DNA of 37,290 nucleotides from NCBI GenBank assembly GCA_029979375.1, contig JAPOHQ010000004.1:1-37290 (forward strand), given 5' to 3'. The position numbers and the translations under genes are program-made. The notes beneath the pieces are model-generated. The model did not search any database. It was not told the DNA's origin and saw only the letters and a list, made by a program, of their open reading frames with translations. The stretch comes from Microbacteriaceae bacterium. GTDB taxonomy: Bacteria > Actinomycetota > Actinomycetes > Actinomycetales > Microbacteriaceae. Every line of letters begins with the position of its first letter. The stretch's first letter is position 1. Positions 28,225 through 35,800 of the stretch are shown piece after piece.

Positions 28225-28506
28225 TCGCAGTCTCGCCAGCTCGCTCTCTTCCGACGCCTTTCGCTTGGCATCGACAAACTTGGCACCGAACCAGGCCGCA
28301 ATCGGCATTCCCAGCATCACGGCGAACCAGATCCAGGCCTCCGAGTAGCTGAAGCCAAGCCAGGTCATCACGATCCAGATAGCTGAACCCGCAACGGCCG
28401 CAATTCCAATCGGCAGCAGCCTGCCGTAGTGCTCGCTAGGTGGCAGCACGAAGGGTGCAACCAGGGCCAGGATGGCGGCATAGGCGACGATTACCAGAAT
28501 CTCCAT
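28207..28506 (-). CDS. Small hypothetical membrane protein
   Basis: 99 aa with ~3 hydrophobic segments; 1-nt start/stop overlap with upstream DUF3107 gene. Confidence 0.75.
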   Translation of the reverse strand: MEILVIVAYAAILALVAPFVLPPSEHYGRLLPIGIAAVAGSAIWIVMTWLGFSYSEAWIWFAVMLGMPIAAWFGAKFVDAKRKASEESELARLRSGGQA

Positions 28507-28724
28507 CAGGCGATGAACCCCACGCGCCGGCCGTCCTCGCTGCCAATTTCAACGAACGCAATGGCTGAGGTCGGCACAATTAGCGTCCGACCCTTGCTGT
28601 CCGTTACCTCGAGGGCGCTTCCCTCTAGAGCGGCATGCACGAGCTGCTTTAGTTTCGTCGCGTCCATGTCGGTCTCAACGCTCAGTTCGCGCGATCCCTC
28701 TCGAACACCAATTCTGAGTTCCAT
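28506..28724 (-). CDS. DUF3107 family protein
   Basis: 72 aa from ATG 28724 with SD AAAGGAG; MELRIGVREGSRELSVETDMDATKLKQLVHAAL...VPTSAIAFVEIG. Confidence 0.88.
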   Translation of the reverse strand: MELRIGVREGSRELSVETDMDATKLKQLVHAALEGSALEVTDSKGRTLIVPTSAIAFVEIGSEDGRRVGFIA

Positions 28725-28781
28725 ATCGCTCCTTTTGGACTCCCAATAGGTTACGCCATCAAAAATGTCACCCGAGCGACT

Positions 28782-28787
28782 TAGAGT
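28782..28787 (+). promoter_or_regulatory. Leaderless-type -10 consistent with adnA start at 28795
   Basis: TAGAGT, 7 nt (GTCTGCA), then ATG 28795. Confidence 0.4.
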
Positions 28788-28794
28788 GTCTGCA

Positions 28795-31644
28795 ATGCCC
28801 GATCTCTTGTTTGCATCCTCTCGAGACTTTCCGCCGCTCGGCGAAGGAATCTCAAGCCAGGGTGCCGTTGTGATCGGGTCCCCGCAGAGCGGCAAGACCA
28901 GTCGGCTTCGAGGGACCGTCAAGCTACTCGAGTCGGGTGGCGTCAAGCCAGACGATATCTTGGTGCTGACACCTTCCCGGGTTGCTGCTGCAGAGCTGCG
29001 GGATCAGATTGCACTTGATTCCCTGCTGCCAGCTGCCTCTCCAAGGGCAAGGTCGATTTCCTCATTTGCCTTTGAGCTGCTCGCGGACTCCAAGGAACTA
29101 AAGCTGCTCTCGGGGGCGAGCCAGGAGCGGTTGATTCGGAATCTGGTTGAGGATCGGATCGCCTCGGGAGAGACTTCGAACTGGAGACTGCCCAAAGACT
29201 CACTCCTGCTCCCCGGGTTCATCCAGGAGCTGCGCGACCTGATTACCGTGATCATCGAGAACCAGCTCGACTCGGCCCAGCTAGAAGCGCTGCAAAGAGA
29301 GTTTCCTGAGGCCAGGTATGAGATTGCACTCAGCGTCTTGCCTGACTACCGAGAGGAGTTGGCGAGCCAGGGATACCTTGACCCCTCCCAGTTGCTGGTG
29401 GCCGCGAGGCAGGCAGTTGGTGTGTCCTCGCGATTTAGCCACGTACTGGTGGATGATGCGCAGAACCTCTCCGAGGCCGGTCTGAAGCTGGTTGAGACGC
29501 TGTTGCAGTCCACGACCGGATATCTATTTGGGGACCCAGATGCTGCCACCATGGGATTTCGGGGAGCAAGCCCCGCAAGGTTTATCGAGATTGGCCGAAG
29601 CCTCGGTTACCAAGAACTCGTTCTGTCACAAAGCGAACTTCCCACTTTGATCGCGGGGAACCTCAGCCGCCTCTCCGCTCGCATCCCTGCGAGTTTGGCG
29701 GGAGGGCAGCGGCTTCGCCCAGTGAAGGGCGCTCAACCAAACGGCAAACTGTTTGCCTCCACCCAAGCCGAAAGCGACGGGTTGGCAGCAAGGCTTCGCA
29801 AGGCCGCGCTCGCCGACAAGATTCCTTGGTCGGAGATGGTGGTGGTAGCCCGAACCCGCAACCAGTTGGAGCAGCTCAGCGCCGATCTCAGCGCTCGATC
29901 GATACCGGTGAGAATTCAGGGTGTTCAGCGCGCCCTAAGAGAGCAGCCCATGGCGCTGGCTCTGATCGACTTCATTCAGGTATCGCAGGGCTTTGGGACT
30001 CAGCAGGGTATCGAGCGACTTCTCACCTCGCCGCTAGTTGGCATGACCCAGATTCAGATGCGCAAGCTGAGCCGGGAGCTGAAGGAGGTCGCATGTGATG
30101 GCGATTCCCGCCAATCGCTTTTTGCTGCTCTGCTCGAAGGCAAGCTGCAGCCCGGCTATCTACCTAGAAAGCTGGCTCAGTTGATTGAAAAGCTAGACGC
30201 AGCCAAACAGGCTCAAAGCTGCCACCAGATTGCCTCGATTGGTTTCGAGCTGGCGGACAAGAATCTTGCGGTCCTGGCCCTGGGTGGCGGAGCCAGCTCA
30301 GCTGCGGCAAATAGGGCCCTTGATGCAGCCCTCGAGCTTTTTGCGGCCGCAATCCGCTGGGATGAGCGCGCCGAAGGCAGTGCTTCGGACTTTGCATTAG
30401 CGCAGCTGGAGACATCGGTTCCCGAGGACTCTCTCGCCCCGATTGGCAGAAAGCCGGCCGTGACCCTGGCTACGCCTTCGCAACTTACTCGAAGCTACGA
30501 ACTGGTCTGCGTGCCGAGGCTTCAAGAGGGAATCTGGCCGAATCTGAACCCGAGAAATTCTCTGCTGGGAGCAGCTTCGCTCCAGGCCTACCTGTTGGGC
30601 AGGCTCGATGATCCAACGCTTCCGGTGCGCTCCGAACTCGCCGATGAGCTCCGAATGTTCTACCGAACCTGCGGCTCGGCGAGGTCAGAGCTTTGGCTTT
30701 CGGCGACCGAACAGCAGGATGAGCAGCCATCACAGTTTTTTGCCATGCTCTCAGCCGAGCTGGTTGCCGGCCAGGAGAGCCATGATCTTGATATTCGACG
30801 CCGAGTCGGAAAGCTAAGAGCCGCGCTTCGATCGGGAGACCAGTCAGTGGCTCCGACGCTCGCTGCCTTGGCGCTCGCGGGAGTCCCTGGGGCACATCCC
30901 TCGCGCTGGCAGGGCCTTATCGAGGCCACAGACGGAAAGACCAAACCCAACTCAGTTGCCGCCTCCAAGCTGGCAAGCTTTGAACGCTGCCCGCTGCACT
31001 GGTTTGCCTCTAGCTTCGGGGCCGATAGCGGAGGATTCCAGGCATCGCTGGGAACTTTGCTGCACGAGGCACTTGAAAAAGCCGCTCAGCCCGAGGATGT
31101 CACCTCTTATGTCTCCGAGAACTGGCACTCCCTGGAGTTTGAGAACGGCTGGGAGGCCGACCGCAGTCAGCGCCAAGCTGGCGCGATGGCTGCCGCCATC
31201 TCGGAGTACCTCAGGTCCGCTGAACCGTTGGTTGCCAGCGAGCAGGGATTCCGAATCGAAATCGGGCAGCTCATCGTGAGCGGAAAGATTGATCGAATCG
31301 AGCAAACTGCCGACGGACTCGAAGTTGTTGATTTGAAAACCGGAGCCAAAAAGACTGCGGCTGAGGTTGCCGAGGATAAGCAGCTCGCCGTCTACCAATT
31401 GGCAATTGAGAGTCTCTATGGAAAAAGTGCGGTCGGCGCTCGGATCTTGAATGTGAAAGAGGGCAAGCCGAAGAGTCAGAGCCAGCCGCCTTTGACCGAC
31501 GAGTCCAGACAAGAGCTCGAGAGCTTGGCACAGGATATCCAGACCCAGCTCGGCAGCGGGTTGTTTGTCGCGAAGGTGACCGAACACTGTCGCGAGGATC
31601 AGACCTGCCGGCTGCTTTTGACCAAGGCGGTGACAAATGGCTAA
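28795..31644 (+). CDS. adnA: AdnA-like helicase-nuclease subunit (UvrD-like fold + PD-(D/E)XK nuclease)
   Basis: 949 aa from ATG 28795 (ORF opens at 28765); Walker A 'GSPQSGKTSRL', 'VLVDDAQNL', nuclease 'GKIDRIEQTADGLEVVDLKTGA...QLAVYQLA'; directly upstream of AdnB. Confidence 0.85.
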   Translation: MPDLLFASSRDFPPLGEGISSQGAVVIGSPQSGKTSRLRGTVKLLESGGVKPDDILVLTPSRVAAAELRDQIALDSLLPAASPRARSISSFAFELLADSKELKLLSGASQERLIRNLVEDRIASGETSNWRLPKDSLLLPGFIQELRDLITVIIENQLDSAQLEALQREFPEARYEIALSVLPDYREELASQGYLDPSQLLVAARQAVGVSSRFSHVLVDDAQNLSEAGLKLVETLLQSTTGYLFGDPDAATMGFRGASPARFIEIGRSLGYQELVLSQSELPTLIAGNLSRLSARIPASLAGGQRLRPVKGAQPNGKLFASTQAESDGLAARLRKAALADKIPWSEMVVVARTRNQLEQLSADLSARSIPVRIQGVQRALREQPMALALIDFIQVSQGFGTQQGIERLLTSPLVGMTQIQMRKLSRELKEVACDGDSRQSLFAALLEGKLQPGYLPRKLAQLIEKLDAAKQAQSCHQIASIGFELADKNLAVLALGGGASSAAANRALDAALELFAAAIRWDERAEGSASDFALAQLETSVPEDSLAPIGRKPAVTLATPSQLTRSYELVCVPRLQEGIWPNLNPRNSLLGAASLQAYLLGRLDDPTLPVRSELADELRMFYRTCGSARSELWLSATEQQDEQPSQFFAMLSAELVAGQESHDLDIRRRVGKLRAALRSGDQSVAPTLAALALAGVPGAHPSRWQGLIEATDGKTKPNSVAASKLASFERCPLHWFASSFGADSGGFQASLGTLLHEALEKAAQPEDVTSYVSENWHSLEFENGWEADRSQRQAGAMAAAISEYLRSAEPLVASEQGFRIEIGQLIVSGKIDRIEQTADGLEVVDLKTGAKKTAAEVAEDKQLAVYQLAIESLYGKSAVGARILNVKEGKPKSQSQPPLTDESRQELESLAQDIQTQLGSGLFVAKVTEHCREDQTCRLLLTKAVTNG

Positions 31645-34600
31645 GTTCTCAGCGGCGGAGATCTACCGGGTAATCGCCGATCACGCCCTGACCCAGGAGC
31701 AGGCTGCGATGGTCGAGGCAGATGTCTCCAAGCACACCCTTGTTATCGCAGGCGCTGGATCGGGCAAGACCCAAATGATGATGGCTCGCGTGCTCTACCT
31801 TGTGGCCAACGGGTTTGCGCGGCCGGAGCAGATTCTTGGTCTCACCTTCACGCGAAAGGCCGCGTCGGAGTTTTCTGCCAGGGTTCAGCAAGGACTCGTG
31901 AGGTTGCGCGAAACCTCGCTCTGGCCCGCAGAGCTCGAGGACGACTTCTTACCTGCCAAGATATCGACCTACAACTCCTTTGGAAATGAGCTGTTTCGCA
32001 CGCAGGCTCTCAAGCTCGGATACGATCCAGAAGCTCAGGTAATAACCGATTCGCTTGCCATTGATCTGGTGACTTTGGCTCTGCACCTCGAACATGAGAA
32101 TCCAGACTCCGCAGTGCACCTGGCCGATATCGGCAAGGCTGAGTTGATAAAGAGGGCAATGCACCTTGCCACGCAGCTGAGCGACCATCTGATCGAGAAT
32201 GAGCTTGAGGATGAAATCTCGGCCTTCCGCAGCCACCTGAGTCTGCTTCCCAAGAACGACAAAGGTGGAGAGGGTGTTCTTGGCTACACACAGGAGCACT
32301 TAGATCGGGCGAACAAGCTAGGCGCCGTTGCCGCAATTGCCAATCGCTATCGGCAGCTCAAGCGGGAGCGGGGTCTGGTTGATTACTCAGATCAGATCCG
32401 CTTGGCGCTCGCCGCACTGGATGAAGGCTCCCTAAGTCATGACTTTCGATTTGTATTGCTTGATGAGTATCAGGACACCTCGAGAAACCAGGCTGAGCTC
32501 CTCTCCAGGCTCTTTGGCGGCCGCACAGTCATGTCCGTCGGCGACCCAAATCAGGCAATTTACGGTTGGCGCGGAGCGAGCAGCGATGCCCTGGCCCAGT
32601 TCGCCGAGAGTTTTGGAGAGGCCGCCTCGCTGCAGCTGAGCACATCCTGGCGTTCGGGTGCCGAGGTGGTTGCCGTTGCAAACCTTATTGCTTCCCCTGG
32701 ATCCTCCGATTCGGTTCAGGTGAAATCGCTGACTTCCGGACTCTCCGCCTCTTCAAAGGTCTATGCGCTCCAGTTGGAGAACCAATCTCAGGAGGCTAGA
32801 GAGGTGGCGAGCTGGCTCAAAGAGAGGTTTAGCCCGACAAGCTCGCAGGCCATTCTGTTTCGCACCAAGAAGTCGATGATGACCTATGCCGCTGAGCTCG
32901 AGCGCCAAGGTCTTCCCTACGAGGTAACTGGCCTGTCCTCGCTGGTCGAACAGCCCGAGGTGGCAGATCTGATCTCAATACTCAAGGTGCTTGGTGACCC
33001 GAGCGCAGGTGCCGAGGCGATTCGCCTGCTCACCGGGCCAAGGTTTCGCCTTGCGCCGGACGACATTGCCGCCCTGGCGCTGGTGGCAAAGAAGCTGAGC
33101 CGAGTAAGGTCCGAGGTAACCGCGGATAAGCCGGTAACAATCGTCGAGTTGATTGACGAGATTTCCGCATCCAGCAAGCCCTTCGAGGAACTTTCGGCAG
33201 AGGCCTGGAGGCGCATCGCGGAGTTTGGCGAGATCCTTAGGGGCCTCAGGAGACTGGGTGCACTCTCTTTAGGTGAGCTGTGCTGGATGGCGATTCGGGA
33301 GTTTGAATTAGACATCGAGCTCTACGCCCATAGCCGATCCCCAGAGCCGCTTGCCAATCTGCACGCCTTCGTTTCAAAAGTCTCGGCATATGAGGCTGCG
33401 GTTGGGCGATCTGACCTTGCCTCCTTCATCGCTTGGCTCGAGGTCGCCATCGAACTCGAAGACTTCGAGCTTCCAAAACAGGGTGGCAAGAGGGGCGTCG
33501 TCCAGCTCATGACAATCCACGCGGCTAAGGGTCTTGAGTGGGACTTTGTTGTCGTGCCAAACCTCGCCACCGGTAGCTTCCCGGGAAAGTCGAAGGAGAG
33601 CCTCGGCTGGCTCTCTGGACAGTCGCTGCCGAGCAATCTGCGTCTCGACAAAGCATCTCTACCCGCGCTGCAGTGGCGAAAAGCAAGCTCACAGAGGGAC
33701 TTTGACAGCAATATCCTGCCTAGCTTTAAGGCCCGTCTAGCCGAGCATCAGCTGGGCGAGGAGCGGAGGCTTGCCTACGTGGCGTTCACGCGGGCGGCCA
33801 AGGAGCTCTTGGTTACCTGCTCCTCAGACAAGCCGGGAGCCAAGACCTCAGCGGAGCCCTCGGAGTTCTTCTTGGAGATTGCTGGCTCCGAAAAGGTTAC
33901 AAAGCTTAGGCCCAACTCTGATTCCACGGCGGAAGAAAGGGTCGTCTATTGGCCCCAAGACCCACTTGGAGAAAGCCGCAGCTCTTGGGAGAAGGCGGCC
34001 GAAGTGGTCGCGCAATCGGAGCCCGGTGCCCTATCTGAGGCTGACCAGCTTGCCCTGCTGCTCGCGGACAGAGAAAAGCCAAGCTTCAGCGAACCCGTTG
34101 ATCTGCCCAGGAGGCTCTCGGCCTCGGCAATCGTGAAGCTGCTTGCCGATCCAGAGCAGTTTGCCAAGGACATCGCTCGGCCGGTGCCCTCCTACTACAC
34201 CGCCTCCGCCGACTTGGGCAGTCGTTTCCATGCCAGTCTCGAGGATGCTCTTCTGGCGGGTGCCGAGCTCGATTTCTCCGGCTGGGAGCAGGAGGAGAAG
34301 GAACTCGGGATTAGCTTCCAGAGCAGCCGCTTTGCAACCATGCAGCCATTATTTGTCGAGCGGCAGATTGAGTTTGTGCTGGGCGGCACCATCGTGGTCT
34401 GCAAGCTCGACGCGGTCTTCAGCTCGGACTCGGGCTACGAAATCGTCGATTGGAAGTCGGGGAAGACGCCAAATCAAAAAGACTTGGCAGCCCGAGCCAT
34501 CCAGCTCGCCCTCTATCGCATTGGCCTGTCAAGGGCTGAGGGGGTCCCAATCGAGCAAATTGCGGCCAGCTTCTTCTATGCGGCTGACGGCAATGAGGTT

Positions 34601-34669
34601 AGGCCGGATTTGATTTCGGAGGCCGAGTTGGCCTCAAGGCTGGAGTCGCTTAGAACAGCTCGTCGCTAG
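31637..34669 (+). CDS. adnB: AdnB-like UvrD-family helicase-nuclease subunit
   Basis: 1010 aa; 'AGAGSGKTQMMMARV', 'LLDEYQDTSRNQ', 'GDPNQAIYGWRGAS', 'TIHAAKGLEWDFV', 'YVAFTRA', C-terminal 'CKLDAVF...EIVDWKSG...QLALYR'. Confidence 0.9.
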   Translation: MAKFSAAEIYRVIADHALTQEQAAMVEADVSKHTLVIAGAGSGKTQMMMARVLYLVANGFARPEQILGLTFTRKAASEFSARVQQGLVRLRETSLWPAELEDDFLPAKISTYNSFGNELFRTQALKLGYDPEAQVITDSLAIDLVTLALHLEHENPDSAVHLADIGKAELIKRAMHLATQLSDHLIENELEDEISAFRSHLSLLPKNDKGGEGVLGYTQEHLDRANKLGAVAAIANRYRQLKRERGLVDYSDQIRLALAALDEGSLSHDFRFVLLDEYQDTSRNQAELLSRLFGGRTVMSVGDPNQAIYGWRGASSDALAQFAESFGEAASLQLSTSWRSGAEVVAVANLIASPGSSDSVQVKSLTSGLSASSKVYALQLENQSQEAREVASWLKERFSPTSSQAILFRTKKSMMTYAAELERQGLPYEVTGLSSLVEQPEVADLISILKVLGDPSAGAEAIRLLTGPRFRLAPDDIAALALVAKKLSRVRSEVTADKPVTIVELIDEISASSKPFEELSAEAWRRIAEFGEILRGLRRLGALSLGELCWMAIREFELDIELYAHSRSPEPLANLHAFVSKVSAYEAAVGRSDLASFIAWLEVAIELEDFELPKQGGKRGVVQLMTIHAAKGLEWDFVVVPNLATGSFPGKSKESLGWLSGQSLPSNLRLDKASLPALQWRKASSQRDFDSNILPSFKARLAEHQLGEERRLAYVAFTRAAKELLVTCSSDKPGAKTSAEPSEFFLEIAGSEKVTKLRPNSDSTAEERVVYWPQDPLGESRSSWEKAAEVVAQSEPGALSEADQLALLLADREKPSFSEPVDLPRRLSASAIVKLLADPEQFAKDIARPVPSYYTASADLGSRFHASLEDALLAGAELDFSGWEQEEKELGISFQSSRFATMQPLFVERQIEFVLGGTIVVCKLDAVFSSDSGYEIVDWKSGKTPNQKDLAARAIQLALYRIGLSRAEGVPIEQIAASFFYAADGNEVRPDLISEAELASRLESLRTARR

Positions 34670-35735
34670 CGCTGTCTGAGGAAAGAAAGTCGGGCTCTTC
34701 GACATCGCTATCGACTGCCATAGTCTCTGGCTCGTTCTCAACTTCAGGCTCTGCGGCAGGTTGGGCTGCAGCCGATGCGCTCGCAGCTGCCGCACCCAAC
34801 CCAATGAATCCCGCGGCGCGCAACGGTCTGAGGGTCCCGGCGTCGAGCTGGTCTTGAAGTTCATTGACCATTGCCTGGGCATTTTCGAGATCTCCCTGGT
34901 CTGGGTTATCCAGGCAGTAAACGAGCCAGCTTCCGAGCTCAATCTCCGCTAGCAGGTGGGCTCTGGTCGCCACGTTTTCATCTGCGGCAGGACGCGCGGA
35001 GTTGTAGTGCAGCATGGTGTCTTCGAAGGTGGTCTGCAGGGCTCCACCAGCTAGGTAACGAAGGTCTTCCGCAGGATCTCCAATTGAGAGCTGCGACCAG
35101 TTGGTGACGCCGGATATCTCCTGGCCGGTCAGGCGCAGAGAGTCTTGATTGATTGAGCCGTGGATCACGGTTGGGTGGAAGCGATACAGGGCAACATCCT
35201 CGAGGGCCTTCTCCCAGCGACTGAGCAGGCCCGAGGGAACCTTGCCGGTGGCGGCAATTCGATCAACCTCGGCAACCTTGCCGTGGAGGATGGCGGTGGC
35301 ATCGAGTTCCGGTAGACCCGATTCCCTTACCACTGCCGGGTCGAGCGAGTGAATCGAGGCCAGCGCCTTACCAATTGATGCCGAAAAACCACCTGGAGTG
35401 AAGCGAGCCAGGTCTGGTTCATCACCACCCAGGAGAGTGAAAACGGCTACCCGATTGCCATCCTCATCTGAGGTTTGCCCGACTAGCTCCGGGGTCGCAA
35501 ACGGCAATTCATTGGCAACTTTGCGAACGGCTCCGATAGTGGCGACGAGCTGTGCCTGCTCCGCGACACCCAGCTGAGTCGCGGGAGCCAGCAGCTCGAA
35601 GGAATCACCAGACTCATCCCAGAGGTGCAGAATCTCGATGTCAGGGTTGCCATCGATACGGCGAAAAGTTCTGAAGCTCTTGCCCCCGGCAGCGTCGGCT
35701 GCCAGCGCGGCTAAAATCAACCCAGGTCGTCCCAC
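34650..35735 (-). CDS. APH-fold phosphotransferase-like protein, probable pseudokinase
   Basis: 361 aa, GTG start; APH-like C-lobe 'VIHGSINQDSLRLTGQEISGVTNWSQLSIGDPAEDLRYLAGGAL' but key acidic residues are replaced; Ala/acidic tail. Confidence 0.82.
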   Translation of the reverse strand: MGRPGLILAALAADAAGGKSFRTFRRIDGNPDIEILHLWDESGDSFELLAPATQLGVAEQAQLVATIGAVRKVANELPFATPELVGQTSDEDGNRVAVFTLLGGDEPDLARFTPGGFSASIGKALASIHSLDPAVVRESGLPELDATAILHGKVAEVDRIAATGKVPSGLLSRWEKALEDVALYRFHPTVIHGSINQDSLRLTGQEISGVTNWSQLSIGDPAEDLRYLAGGALQTTFEDTMLHYNSARPAADENVATRAHLLAEIELGSWLVYCLDNPDQGDLENAQAMVNELQDQLDAGTLRPLRAAGFIGLGAAAASASAAAQPAAEPEVENEPETMAVDSDVEEPDFLSSDSASDELF

Positions 35736-35741
35736 GCAGCA

Positions 35742-35747
35742 AGGTTA
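35742..35747 (-). promoter_or_regulatory. Leaderless-type -10 of the APH-like gene
   Basis: TAACCT, 6 nt (TGCTGC), then GTG. Confidence 0.5.
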
Positions 35748-35800
35748 GACAAGGCTGTAGCCTCGAGCCCTCATCGCCACGCACACAAAAGGATTCTGAA

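Noticed and set aside
30952-31587. 211-aa minus-strand ORF opposite adnA
   Set aside because: Shadow ORF; real coding strand has intact nuclease motif.
34650-35735. Antibiotic-resistance phosphotransferase
   Set aside because: Catalytic residues are missing and the context is core genome; no support for resistance.
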